From: an uncultured Pelagibacteraceae bacterium
GTDB lineage: Bacteria > Pseudomonadota > Alphaproteobacteria > Pelagibacterales > Pelagibacteraceae
Length of the DNA: 64,000 nucleotides
Assembly: GCA_902625035.1 (NCBI GenBank)
Contig: CACNZK010000002.1
Span: forward strand, 49,599-113,598
Direction of reading: 5' to 3'
Numbering within the stretch: position 1 is the first letter of the stretch; each line of letters opens with the position of its first letter. The notes under the pieces were generated by a model. It saw only the letters and a list, made by a program, of their open reading frames with translations, was not told the origin of the DNA and ran no database searches. The translations under genes were made by a program, and so were the position numbers. This document shows, piece by piece, positions 42,350 through 51,332 of the stretch.

Positions 42350-42874
42350 ATGCCTGATACTATTATAATTTATTCAAGCACTGATGGACACACAAAAACA
42401 ATTTGTAGACGATTAACAAATTTTTTAAAAGACGGAGATGAGATTAAAATTGTATCGTTAGATGATGTAAATGAGTTAGAATTATCTAGTTTTAATAAGA
42501 TTATAATTGGAGCCAGCATAAGATATGGCAAACATTCTAACAAACTTTATAAATTTGTTGATTTAAACAAAGACATATTAAACCAAAGGCAAAGTGTATT
42601 TTTTTCAGTTAATGTAGTTGCTAGAAAATTAGAAAAAAGCACTCCTGATACCAACCCTTATATTAAAAAATTTTTGAAAATTTCTAATTGGAAGCCAAAA
42701 AAAATAGGAGTTTTTGCAGGTAAGTTAGATTATCCAAATTATGGTTTTTTTGACAAGTATGCTATTAAACTCATAATGTTTCTTACCAACGGCCCCACTG
42801 ATACTTCTCAATCCTACGAATTTACAGATTGGTCAAAAGTAGATGAATTTGCAATTCAATTAGGTCAAAATTAG
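42350..42874 (+). CDS. hemG: HemG-type protoporphyrinogen IX dehydrogenase (flavodoxin fold)
   Basis: A 174-residue flavodoxin-like protein. The FMN phosphate loop is IIYSSTDGHTKTI (residues 5-17). The family-specific middle part reads IGASIRYGKHSNKLYKFVD, FFSVNVVARKLEKSTPDTNPY and FAGKLDYPNYGFFDKYAIKLIM, which matches HemG and its long insert loop rather than ordinary flavodoxins. HemG oxidises protoporphyrinogen IX using quinone. It stands directly after hemE and hemH, completing the late heme steps. Most alphaproteobacteria use HemJ or HemY instead, so its presence is notable. Confidence 0.9.
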   Translation: MPDTIIIYSSTDGHTKTICRRLTNFLKDGDEIKIVSLDDVNELELSSFNKIIIGASIRYGKHSNKLYKFVDLNKDILNQRQSVFFSVNVVARKLEKSTPDTNPYIKKFLKISNWKPKKIGVFAGKLDYPNYGFFDKYAIKLIMFLTNGPTDTSQSYEFTDWSKVDEFAIQLGQN

Positions 42875-42903
42875 CAAAAAACCTTAGATTTTAGGATTTT
42901 TTA
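42875..42903 (+). terminator. Weak hairpin after hemG, possible terminator
   Basis: AAAAACCT and AGGATTTTTT can pair with one mismatch around an AT loop 1 base after the hemG stop, ending in a T run. GC content of the stem is low, so function as a terminator is doubtful, but it is the only structure between the hem genes and rho. Confidence 0.25.
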
Positions 42904-42952
42904 AAATTTACCAATACTCTTGTAAAAGTTGTAATAGTATATATATTATATC

Positions 42953-42974
42953 TATTATTAAGTCCTTAATAATA
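42953..42974 (+). repeat. Perfect 9-bp AT-only inverted repeat just upstream of rho
   Basis: TATTATTAA (42953-42961) and TTAATAATA (42966-42974) are exact complements around GTCC. The repeat ends 7 bases before the rho ATG, so it would overlap the ribosome-binding region; no Shine-Dalgarno sequence is visible there. It could be an operator, an mRNA hairpin limiting rho translation, or chance. Confidence 0.4.
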
Positions 42975-42981
42975 AAAAATC

Positions 42982-44250
42982 ATGAACATTCAAGAATTAA
43001 AACTCAAATCGTCTGAACAACTCATTACTCAAGCTGAAGAGCTAGGTATTGAAAATGCAAGCACATTAAGAAAGCAAGAAATCCTTTTTGCTATTTTAAA
43101 AAAAGTTGCCGAAAAAGAAGAAATTACTGGAGCTGGCGTTTTGCAATTACTTCAAGATGGATTTGGTTTTTTAAGAGCAATGGAGTCGAATTATCTCCCA
43201 GGACCTGATGATATTTATGTAAGTCCTAGTCAGATTAGAAAGTTTGGTTTGAGAACTGGAGATACAGTTGAAGGCCCTGTAAGAGCACCAAAAGAAGGTG
43301 AGAGATATTTTGCTCTTTTGCAAGTAAGTAAAATTAATTTTGAGGAGCCAGATAAATCTAGACATAAAATAGCATTTGATAACTTAACCCCTTTATATCC
43401 AGATAAACAACTGGTTATGGAAGTTGAGATGACAAAACCTGATAAAAAACAGGATTTAACACCAAGATTAATAGACTTAGTAAGTCCAATTGGTAAAGGA
43501 CAAAGATCAATAATTATTTCACCTCCTAAGGCTGGAAAAACTATGATTTTACAAAGTATAGCCAACTCAATAGCTAAAAATTATCCAGAATGTTATCTAA
43601 TAGTTCTACTTATCGATGAACGGCCGGAAGAGGTTACAGATATGCAAAGAACCGTAAAAGGTGAAGTAATAAGTTCTACATTTGATGAACCTGCACAGAG
43701 GCATGTAGCGGTAGCTGAGATGGTTATAGAGAAAGCTAAAAGACTAACAGAACACAAAAAAGATGTAGTAATTCTTTTAGATTCAATCACTAGATTAGGC
43801 AGGGCTTATAACGCTGTAATTCCTAGTTCTGGAAAAGTTTTAACCGGTGGTGTTGATGCAAATGCATTACAAAGACCAAAAAGATTTTTTGGTGCAGCAA
43901 GGAATATAGAGGAAGGTGGATCATTAACAATTATATCTACTGCATTAATTGATACTGGTAGTAGAATGGATGAGGTAATTTTTGAAGAATTCAAGGGAAC
44001 TGGAAATAGTGAAACAGTTTTAGATAGAAAAATAGCTGATAAAAGAATTTACCCAGCTATTGATATAACTAAATCTGGCACGAGAAGAGAGGAATTACTC
44101 TTTGACAAAAATGATTTACAAAAAATGAATGTTCTAAGACGTATAATTGCTCCGATGGGCACTATGGATGCTATCGAATTTATTAGTTCAAAATTAAAAG
44201 ATACCAAAAATAACGCAGAGTTTTTTAACTCTATGAATAGACCATCATAA
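42982..44250 (+). CDS. rho: Transcription termination factor Rho
   Basis: Rho is the hexameric RNA helicase that ends transcription at unstructured RNA. The 422-residue protein has the N-terminal helix bundle ([14 protein letters not shown]), the cold-shock-like RNA-binding fold with [14 protein letters not shown], Walker A PPKAGKT at 181-187, [13 protein letters not shown], and the Q- and R-loop segments around RLGRAYN and [30 protein letters not shown]. Length matches the compact Rho forms. Intrinsic terminators are scarce in this window, so Rho may carry much of the load. Confidence 0.97.
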   Translation: MNIQELKLKSSEQLITQAEELGIENASTLRKQEILFAILKKVAEKEEITGAGVLQLLQDGFGFLRAMESNYLPGPDDIYVSPSQIRKFGLRTGDTVEGPVRAPKEGERYFALLQVSKINFEEPDKSRHKIAFDNLTPLYPDKQLVMEVEMTKPDKKQDLTPRLIDLVSPIGKGQRSIIISPPKAGKTMILQSIANSIAKNYPECYLIVLLIDERPEEVTDMQRTVKGEVISSTFDEPAQRHVAVAEMVIEKAKRLTEHKKDVVILLDSITRLGRAYNAVIPSSGKVLTGGVDANALQRPKRFFGAARNIEEGGSLTIISTALIDTGSRMDEVIFEEFKGTGNSETVLDRKIADKRIYPAIDITKSGTRREELLFDKNDLQKMNVLRRIIAPMGTMDAIEFISSKLKDTKNNAEFFNSMNRPS

Positions 44251-44292
44251 TTTCATTTTTCTTTCTAACTAAATTAAAGTTATAATAAATTT

Positions 44293-45624
44293 ATGACTAT
44301 TTATGCTTTATCGTCTGGCCCTGGTGTGTCTGGGGTTGCAGTAATCAGAATTTCAGGCTCAGAGACTTCTAAGATACTAAAAAAACTTACAAATAAAGAA
44401 ATCCCTCAGCCAAGAATGGCAACTCTTCGAAAAATAAACAATATCAACACTTCTGAGCTAATTGATGAAGGTATTATCATATGGTTTCCTGGCCCTGAGA
44501 GTTACACAGGAGAAGATATGGCGGAAATCCATGTACATGGTGGAAAAGCAGTAGTTATCTCTGTTCAAAATGAAATTTCAAAAATTGAAAATTGTAGATT
44601 AGCAGAGGCAGGGGAATTTACAAAGCTGGCTTTTCAAAATGGTAAAATAAATTTACTAAAAGCAGAAAGTATAGCTGATTTAATCTCAGCAGAAACAGAA
44701 ATACAGAGATTGCAAGCAGTAAAAATGATGAATGGAAAATCTTCAGATAAATTTAATGAGTTGAGAGAAAATTTATTAAAAATTTTGTCATTCGTTGAAG
44801 CAAAAATAGATTTTCCCGAGGAAGATTTGCCAGAGAAAACTTTAACAAAGATAAAAGAAGATTCTTCTTATGTTTTAAACGAGATTAAGAAAATTTTGAA
44901 TGATCAAAAAGTTGGGGAGATAATACGTGAAGGTTTTAAAATTGCAATCGTAGGTCCAACCAATGCCGGAAAGTCTAGTCTGTTAAATAATTTATCAAAA
45001 AGAGAAGTTGCTATAGTCTCTGAAATTGCTGGTACCACAAGAGATGTTGTAGAGACACATTTAAACATAGATGGTTATCCGGTTATAATTTCAGACACAG
45101 CAGGCATAAGAGACTCAAAGGACGAAATTGAAAAAAAAGGGATAAAATTATCATTAAAAAAGGCAGAAAACGCAGATTTAAGGTTGGTGGTGGTGGATGC
45201 TAAAAGTATTGATTTAAGCGGATTTTTGAATGATTTATTAAAAAAAGACGCGATTTTAGTTATTAACAAATCTGATCTGTTAAAAGAAAAATTAGATCCT
45301 GATATTTCTAAACTTAATCATGTTTTAATTTCACTCAAAGACAATCTAAATATAGATAAATTAATTTTAAAAATAAAAAGTAATTTAGAAAATAAATTTA
45401 TTTCTGAAGAAGATATATTAATTACTAGAGAAAGACACAGACAACATTTGCTACAGTGTGTTGATCATTTGAAAAATTTCTCAAATAAAAATGATAAAAA
45501 GGATTTCGACAAAGGAGCTGAGGATCTAAGGTTAGCTACAAGACAATTAGGTATGATTGTTGGTAAAGTCGATGTAGAAGAGATATTAGGCAGTATTTTC
45601 AATGATTTTTGTATCGGAAAGTAA
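44293..45624 (+). CDS. mnmE: tRNA modification GTPase MnmE
   Basis: MnmE acts with MnmG to put carboxymethylaminomethyl groups on U34 of certain tRNAs. The 443-residue protein has the N-terminal folate-binding domain (TIYALSSGPGVSGVAVIRISG, YTGEDMAEIHVHGG), a helical domain, the inserted G domain with GPTNAGKS at 221-228, GTTRDV, DTAGIRDS and NKSD, and the C-terminal C-x-G-K motif at C440-K443. It sits 117 bases before mnmG in the classical order. Confidence 0.97.
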   Translation: MTIYALSSGPGVSGVAVIRISGSETSKILKKLTNKEIPQPRMATLRKINNINTSELIDEGIIIWFPGPESYTGEDMAEIHVHGGKAVVISVQNEISKIENCRLAEAGEFTKLAFQNGKINLLKAESIADLISAETEIQRLQAVKMMNGKSSDKFNELRENLLKILSFVEAKIDFPEEDLPEKTLTKIKEDSSYVLNEIKKILNDQKVGEIIREGFKIAIVGPTNAGKSSLLNNLSKREVAIVSEIAGTTRDVVETHLNIDGYPVIISDTAGIRDSKDEIEKKGIKLSLKKAENADLRLVVVDAKSIDLSGFLNDLLKKDAILVINKSDLLKEKLDPDISKLNHVLISLKDNLNIDKLILKIKSNLENKFISEEDILITRERHRQHLLQCVDHLKNFSNKNDKKDFDKGAEDLRLATRQLGMIVGKVDVEEILGSIFNDFCIGK

Positions 45625-45741
45625 TAGCTGTTTTATGGGGTTTTTTTGAAGTTTTTTACTAATTTTCTTTGATAAATAACACTTTTTTCAGAAATAAAAT
45701 AGAAATCTTGTAAATATTCTAATCGAATATAAATTTAGCCC

Positions 45742-47613
45742 ATGAAAAAAGATTTGCAATTTGATGTGGTTGTCATCGGCGGCGGTCATGCCGGTTGTGA
45801 AGCTGCAGCAGCTTCAGCAAGGCTTGGTGTAACTACCGCTTTGTTTACACACAACAAAAATACAATTGGGGAAATGTCATGCAATCCAGCTATAGGTGGT
45901 CTAGGTAAAGGTCACCTAGTTAGAGAAATTGACGCTTTAGACGGTGTTATGGGAGAGGTAGCAGACAAGTCTGGAATACAATTTAGATTATTAAATAGAA
46001 GCAGAGGACCTGCAGTTAGAGGACCCCGAACTCAATCTGATAGATCACTATATCGTAAATTTATGCAAGAAAAACTTGTAAACTATTGTAATTTAAGCGT
46101 TTTTTCTGATCCTGTAATTGAATTTATTTTTGAAAATAATCAAATAAGTGGATTTATAACACTTAAAGGTAACAAAGTAAGTTGTAGTAAGTTAATCCTA
46201 ACAACAGGCACTTTTTTGAATGGTTTGATACATATAGGTGATGAAAGAACTCCTGCTGGACGTTTTAATGAAAAACCGAGTACAGGCTTAAGTGAACAGT
46301 TAGAAAAATATAATTTCAAAATTGGAAGGTTAAAAACAGGTACACCTCCTAGATTAGATTCTAGAACAATTAATTTTGAAAACTTGGAAAAACAGTTCGC
46401 CGATGAAGTTCCATATTTTTTTTCTTTTCTGACCAAAAAAAATTTAAACAAGCAAGTCTCTTGTTCGATGACTTATACTAACGAGATAGTTCATAAAATA
46501 ATCGAAAAGAATTTATCTAAAAGTGCAATGTATTCTGGAAGCATACAAGGTGTTGGTCCTAGATATTGCCCCTCTATTGAGGATAAAGTAGTAAAATTCG
46601 CTGACAAGACTAGACATCAGATATTTCTAGAACCTGAGGGTCTAAATGATCATACTATTTACCCCAATGGCATATCTACATCTCTACCTGAGGTTGTGCA
46701 GCATGAAATACTCAACAATATCAATGGTTTAGAGAATGTAAAAGTAATTAGACCAGGATATGCTATTGAATATGATTATATTGACCCAAGAGAGCTTTTT
46801 CTAACACTGGAGACAAAAAAAATAAAAAATCTTTATCTCGCTGGTCAAATAAATGGAACTACGGGTTATGAGGAAGCAGCTGCTCAAGGTCTTATAGCGG
46901 GAATTAATGCTGCTCTATCTTTTAAGAACATGGAACCTTTTATTTTAGACAGATCAGACGCATACATTGGCGTTATGATAGATGACTTAGTCACAAAAGG
47001 TGTTGCTGAGCCTTATAGAATGTTTACATCTCGAGCAGAATATAGACTTAGTCTTAGGTCAGATAATGCAGACTTAAGGCTTACTCATAAGGGAATTAAA
47101 ATCGGTTTAATTGCAGAAAATAGAAAACAACTATTTGAGGACAAATTTAATAAATTAAGTAAAATATCTCTTCAAATGTCCAATTTAAACATTTCACCCT
47201 CTAAGGCAGATAAATTTGGTATAAAAATAGCGAAAGACGGTGTTTTTAGATCAGCAGAGGAAATTCTTACCCAAAAAAGTGTTGATATGACTAAAATAAG
47301 AAATATTTGGCCTGAAATCGCAGATTATGGCAATGAAATTGATGAGCAAATTGAGATTAACTCTCACTACAGAGGATATTTAAAGAAACAAAAGGCCGAT
47401 ATTTTAGCTTTTAAAAGAGATGAGAATTTATCAATACCAGATAATATTGATTATGATCAATTTTCGGGTCTTTCTAACGAAGTAAAAGCTAAATTTAAAG
47501 AAATAAAGCCTAAAACCATGGGTCAGGCCTTAAGAATCGATGGAATAACTCCTGCTGCAGTATATATTTTGTTGTCACACGTCAAAAGAAAGTCTATTAA
47601 GCATATAGCTTAA
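45742..47613 (+). CDS. mnmG: tRNA uridine-5-carboxymethylaminomethyl modification enzyme MnmG (GidA)
   Basis: The FAD partner of MnmE. The 623-residue protein has the dinucleotide loop [10 protein letters not shown] from residue 13, [39 protein letters not shown], the [14 protein letters not shown] segment, [12 protein letters not shown], and the C-terminal [17 protein letters not shown] and [15 protein letters not shown] blocks. Its stop shares a base with the rsmG start (TAATG), the usual mnmG-rsmG coupling. Confidence 0.97.
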   Translation: MKKDLQFDVVVIGGGHAGCEAAAASARLGVTTALFTHNKNTIGEMSCNPAIGGLGKGHLVREIDALDGVMGEVADKSGIQFRLLNRSRGPAVRGPRTQSDRSLYRKFMQEKLVNYCNLSVFSDPVIEFIFENNQISGFITLKGNKVSCSKLILTTGTFLNGLIHIGDERTPAGRFNEKPSTGLSEQLEKYNFKIGRLKTGTPPRLDSRTINFENLEKQFADEVPYFFSFLTKKNLNKQVSCSMTYTNEIVHKIIEKNLSKSAMYSGSIQGVGPRYCPSIEDKVVKFADKTRHQIFLEPEGLNDHTIYPNGISTSLPEVVQHEILNNINGLENVKVIRPGYAIEYDYIDPRELFLTLETKKIKNLYLAGQINGTTGYEEAAAQGLIAGINAALSFKNMEPFILDRSDAYIGVMIDDLVTKGVAEPYRMFTSRAEYRLSLRSDNADLRLTHKGIKIGLIAENRKQLFEDKFNKLSKISLQMSNLNISPSKADKFGIKIAKDGVFRSAEEILTQKSVDMTKIRNIWPEIADYGNEIDEQIEINSHYRGYLKKQKADILAFKRDENLSIPDNIDYDQFSGLSNEVKAKFKEIKPKTMGQALRIDGITPAAVYILLSHVKRKSIKHIA

Positions 47614-48260
47614 TGGATAACTTAATTTTAAATTCTTATTCCAAAATTTCCAATTTGAATGTTTCACGTGAAACTTGTAATGAGCTTGAGAGCTTAATTT
47701 CGATGATACAGGAAAAAAATCAAAAAATTAACATTATAAGTAAAAAAATGTACGAAAAAGAGGTTATAAGAGAGCGTCATATTATAGATTCAGCGCAAAT
47801 TATTGATTTTGTTGATTTAAATTGCAATACAACCTCTGATTTAGGTACAGGTGGTGGAATGCCAGGATTAATAGTGGCTATAGTGATGAAAAAAATTAAA
47901 AATGACATGAAAGTTAACCTTTATGAAAAAAGTTACCACAAATGTGTTTTCCTGAGAGAAGTTTCAAAAAAATTAAATTTAAACACAGAAATAATTCAGA
48001 AAGATATTTTTTCACTTAAAAATATTGAAACTGGAACAATTATGTCCAGGGCATTTAAGCCAATGCCAGTCATTTTAAACTTGGTTAATGAAAATTTTAT
48101 AAAATATAGAAATATTATTTTTTTTATGGGAAGTAGTGGAAGAAAAATTCTTAACGAAACACTTCAAGAATGGGATTTGGATTATGAAGAAAAAAAAAGT
48201 TTAACAAGTGACGACTCATTTATATTAAATATCAAAAAGATTAAAAAAAAAATTTCATGA
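47613..48260 (+). CDS. rsmG: 16S rRNA (guanine-527-N7)-methyltransferase RsmG (GidB)
   Basis: RsmG methylates G527 of 16S rRNA using S-adenosylmethionine. The 215-residue protein has the N-terminal NVSRETCNELESL, IISKKMYEKEVIRERHIIDSA, the SAM-binding DLGTGGGMPGLIVAI and the SRAFKPMP motif. The DNA encoding NVSRET contains a parS palindrome, listed separately. The gene overlaps mnmG by one base and parA by four (ATGA). Confidence 0.95.
   Translation: MDNLILNSYSKISNLNVSRETCNELESLISMIQEKNQKINIISKKMYEKEVIRERHIIDSAQIIDFVDLNCNTTSDLGTGGGMPGLIVAIVMKKIKNDMKVNLYEKSYHKCVFLREVSKKLNLNTEIIQKDIFSLKNIETGTIMSRAFKPMPVILNLVNENFIKYRNIIFFMGSSGRKILNETLQEWDLDYEEKKSLTSDDSFILNIKKIKKKIS
47660..47675. promoter_or_regulatory. 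parS: parS centromere-like site inside rsmG
   Basis: TGTTTCACGTGAAACT matches the conserved bacterial parS consensus TGTTTCACGTGAAACA at 15 of 16 bases, and the inner 14 bases (47661-47674) are a perfect palindrome. It lies in the first 20 codons of rsmG, where it encodes part of NVSRETC, about 600 bases before parA and 7.4 kb from the predicted origin. ParB from this same operon is expected to bind here and spread. This is the only perfect copy I saw in the window. Confidence 0.93.
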
Positions 48261-49051
48261 AAATTATTTCAATTATAAATCAAAAGGGCGGGGTTGGAAA
48301 AACAACAACTGTAATTAATTTAGCATCGGCGTTATCTCAACTTGGAAAAAAAATTTTAGTAATTGATCTAGATCCTCAAGGGAATGCTACTACAGGACTG
48401 GGATTATCTAATACGTCTCAATCTGATCAGACAATTTATGGAATTCTTAACGGCACAATGTCAATCTCAAACGTAATTAAAAAAACAAACTTTCAAAATC
48501 TTGATTTGATATCCTCCAATGTAGATTTGTCTGGATTAGAGGTTGAGACAGCTGGTGACAGTGATAGAGCCTTTATACTTAAGGCTAAATTAACCGCGTA
48601 TTTAAACGATTCTAGAGGATTATATGATTATATACTTATAGACTGTCCTCCCTCTTTAAGCCTATTAACAGTAATGGCCTTAGTATCATCTAATTCATTG
48701 CTTGTCCCACTTCAAACGGAATTTTTTGCATTAGAGGGACTTACACAGCTAATGAAGACGATTGAGAGAATTAAAGCTAATTTAAATCCCGAATTAGAAA
48801 TTCAGGGCATACTTTTAACTATGTATGATCGAAGAAACAAACTTTCATCTCAGGTTGAACAAGAAGCGAGAGAATATTTTAAAGACAAAGTTTACCAAAC
48901 GGTAATACCACGAAACGTAAGATTATCCGAAGCACCATCACACGGAATCCCAGTTTTGATTTATGATAAAAATTGTCCAGGTAGCAAATCCTATTATAAT
49001 TTTACTGATGAGTTTATGACACAGGAAAATAAAATTGGGAGTGCAGCATAA
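48257..49051 (+). CDS. parA: Chromosome-partitioning ATPase ParA (Soj)
   Basis: ParA is the DNA-bound ATPase that moves ParB-parS complexes apart. The 264-residue protein has the deviant Walker A KGGVGKTT at residues 10-17 with the signature Lys, DLDPQGNATTGLG, the Walker B region YDYILIDCPPSLSLLT, and VVIPRNVRLSEAPSHG-like VIPRNVRLSEAPSHGIPV at the C-terminal part. No N-terminal DNA-binding domain is present, as for chromosomal ParAs. It overlaps rsmG by four bases and shares one base with parB. Confidence 0.97.
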   Translation: MKIISIINQKGGVGKTTTVINLASALSQLGKKILVIDLDPQGNATTGLGLSNTSQSDQTIYGILNGTMSISNVIKKTNFQNLDLISSNVDLSGLEVETAGDSDRAFILKAKLTAYLNDSRGLYDYILIDCPPSLSLLTVMALVSSNSLLVPLQTEFFALEGLTQLMKTIERIKANLNPELEIQGILLTMYDRRNKLSSQVEQEAREYFKDKVYQTVIPRNVRLSEAPSHGIPVLIYDKNCPGSKSYYNFTDEFMTQENKIGSAA

Positions 49052-49893
49052 TGAACAAAATAAAAAAAGGGCTTGGTAGAGGATTATCTTCTTTAATCGG
49101 TGAAACCAAGGTTGAGAATAAAACAAATAATTTAAGTTTAGCCGAGATTGTCCCTAACAAATATCAACCAAGAAAAAATTTTGATGAAGAAAACTTAAAT
49201 GATTTAGTCAACTCAATAAAAGAGCGTGGTGTTATCCAGCCAATTATAGTTAGAAAATCTGAAACAAATAATTCTAAATATGAGATTATAGCTGGTGAAA
49301 GAAGGTGGTTGGCGGCACAAAAAGCAGGTCTTCATGAAATTCCTGTAGTTGTTACAGATGCCGATGATCTAAAATCTTTGGAATTTGCAATTGTAGAAAA
49401 TGTTCAGAGACACGATCTAAATCCTTTAGAGGAAGCACAAGGCTATAAAAGATTGATAGATGAGTTTGCATATGATCAAGATAAAGTATCAAAATTTATA
49501 GGTAAGAGTAGAAGCTATATTTCTAACTCATTAAGGTTACTTAATTTACCAAAAGAAGTTCTTGATTTTGTAGAGCAAAAAAAAATAACCGCTGGTCATG
49601 CAAAGATATTAGTAGGGCTAGATAATGCTGTTTTTCTAGCAAATAAATTTATTGAAAAAAAATTATCTGTAAGACAAGCAGAAAATTTAGTTAAAATATT
49701 CAGAAAAACTAAAAGAAATACCACTGGGAAGGTGGACTCGAATATCCGGGATTTAGAAAACTCTATATCTGAAAAAATTGGACTTAGTGTTTCTATTAAA
49801 AATAATAAAAACAATAAAGGCACAATATCCTTTTATTACAAAGAGCTTGATCAATTAAACAAGATTATCGATATAATTAAGTCTGGATATTAG
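49051..49893 (+). CDS. parB: Chromosome-partitioning protein ParB (Spo0J)
   Basis: ParB is the CTP-dependent clamp that loads at parS. The 280-residue protein starts KKGLGRGLSSLIGE, the ParA-stimulating segment, then shows EIVPNKYQPRKNFDEE, the CTP-binding GVIQPIIVRK and AGERRWLAAQKAGL, ENVQRHDLNPLEEAQGYKRL, the helix-turn-helix (VSKFIGKSRSYISNSLRLL) and a C-terminal dimerisation part. Its 3' end overlaps convergent holA by 17 bases. Confidence 0.97.
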   Translation: MNKIKKGLGRGLSSLIGETKVENKTNNLSLAEIVPNKYQPRKNFDEENLNDLVNSIKERGVIQPIIVRKSETNNSKYEIIAGERRWLAAQKAGLHEIPVVVTDADDLKSLEFAIVENVQRHDLNPLEEAQGYKRLIDEFAYDQDKVSKFIGKSRSYISNSLRLLNLPKEVLDFVEQKKITAGHAKILVGLDNAVFLANKFIEKKLSVRQAENLVKIFRKTKRNTTGKVDSNIRDLENSISEKIGLSVSIKNNKNNKGTISFYYKELDQLNKIIDIIKSGY

Positions 49894-50872
49894 TCTCTTT
49901 AAATTTATCCAAAATCATATTGTTAATGATTTGATTAGAAATTTGAGGATTTTTTTTAATTAAACTCTCAGTATTGTTTAGATCTACAATAAAACTCTCA
50001 ATATCATTTAATTCCCATATTTTGATCTGTTGCTTAATTATATTTTTATCCTTCCAGAATATTGGAGGTTTAAATGAGTTAATTACCTGATCAATGTTAC
50101 TATTTTGGTCTAAATTCAATCTTAGTTTCCTTAGTCTTTTCAACTTATTTAAAAAAGTTCTTAAAATTAAAATATTGTCTTCGCTTGATGGAATATTTTC
50201 ATTAAGAATATTTAGAGTTCTTTTCTTATTTTTGCTAAGACAATTATCAACTAATTCTCCGGCACTATAATTTTCACTTAAGTTTGTTAATTTAGATATG
50301 TCACTCAAGTCAACTTTCTTGTTTTGAGACAATAATACTATTTTTTGTAATTCATTTTTAAGAGAAATTCTGTTGCCTTGAGACCTTTCAATTATTAAAT
50401 TCAAATGTTCTTGTGATAAACTTATTTTATTTTCATTTAAAATCTTTTTTGCTATTGTGATTAGTGTTTGGGTTGTATCTTCATAAAAGGGCACAATTAT
50501 TACTTTTTTTTCTTTTTCAAAAAAATTTCTAATTTTTGATTTTTTATCTAATCGTTTTGCTATCAAAATAATTTTAACATCACTTACATTATCAGAGATT
50601 ATTTGCTCAATCAGATCAAAAATTTTATCAGTAACTTCTGATATTAAAATAAGTTTTTCACTTTCAAAGAATGACTTAGAATAAATACTCTCAAACAAAA
50701 GTTGTTTATTTTCGATTACCTCTTTTTCATAATATTTAAAAGTATTTTCTTTGGTAAATTCATTAAAGTTGGATTGAATAACATCAATCTTTTGACCCTC
50801 GTTTTCACCATAAAATAGATAAAAATTTATTTTTTCCTTATATTTACCTATCTCATAAAACTTACATATCAT
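49877..50872 (-). CDS. holA: DNA polymerase III delta subunit
   Basis: HolA is the delta subunit of the clamp loader, which opens the beta clamp. The 331-residue protein is diverged but has the family layout: YLFYGENEGQKIDVI near the N-terminus, ESIYSKSFFESEKLILISEV, a central AAA+-like part with IILIAKRLDKKSKIRNFFEK, and the C-terminal helical collar (LILRTFLNKLKRLRKLRL). The order holA-lptE-leuS is conserved among alphaproteobacteria, here read on the minus strand as leuS-lptE-holA. It overlaps lptE by 11 bases. Confidence 0.9.
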   Translation of the reverse strand: MICKFYEIGKYKEKINFYLFYGENEGQKIDVIQSNFNEFTKENTFKYYEKEVIENKQLLFESIYSKSFFESEKLILISEVTDKIFDLIEQIISDNVSDVKIILIAKRLDKKSKIRNFFEKEKKVIIVPFYEDTTQTLITIAKKILNENKISLSQEHLNLIIERSQGNRISLKNELQKIVLLSQNKKVDLSDISKLTNLSENYSAGELVDNCLSKNKKRTLNILNENIPSSEDNILILRTFLNKLKRLRKLRLNLDQNSNIDQVINSFKPPIFWKDKNIIKQQIKIWELNDIESFIVDLNNTESLIKKNPQISNQIINNMILDKFKETNIQT

Positions 50873-51332
50873 TTTGAATTACACTAAAAAAGATGCCTAT
50901 ATCTTGTACAATTTTAAATACCATATTTTCTTTAAGTTTATTTTTGTACTGATTTAACTCAAATTTATTTTCCATGGAGTCATAAGTAATTTCTTCAATA
51001 AATTTTCTTTTAATTACTTTTGTATTTGTTTGATTGATTAGATCTAAATTTACCTCAATTGTAGTTTTGAAACTTGAAGGATCGCCCTTTTTATCTTTTG
51101 TTACTATTGTCTCCTTCTTGCTAATATCTAAATTTGCATTAAAAATATTTAAATTCTCTCCATCCTTAAATTTTTCTAAGCCTTTTATAATTTCTCTACC
51201 AATTTCTTTATCACCTGAGTAATTAATAATATCTAATTTAAAATTAATTTTTTGATTAGTTTGATAAATTGGCGAATACCCACAAGACAATAGAAATAAA
51301 AAAATGAGAGAATATTTTATGTTTTTGATCAT
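50862..51332 (-). CDS. lptE: LptE-like LPS-assembly lipoprotein
   Basis: LptE is the lipoprotein plug of the LptD translocon that places LPS in the outer membrane. The 156-residue protein has a lipobox LLSCGYSPIY with C17 as lipid attachment site and a small alpha/beta body typical of this weakly conserved family. Position between leuS and holA, the standard neighbourhood, is the main support. It begins at the leuS stop with a one-base overlap. Confidence 0.83.
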   Translation of the reverse strand: MIKNIKYSLIFLFLLSCGYSPIYQTNQKINFKLDIINYSGDKEIGREIIKGLEKFKDGENLNIFNANLDISKKETIVTKDKKGDPSSFKTTIEVNLDLINQTNTKVIKRKFIEEITYDSMENKFELNQYKNKLKENMVFKIVQDIGIFFSVIQNDM

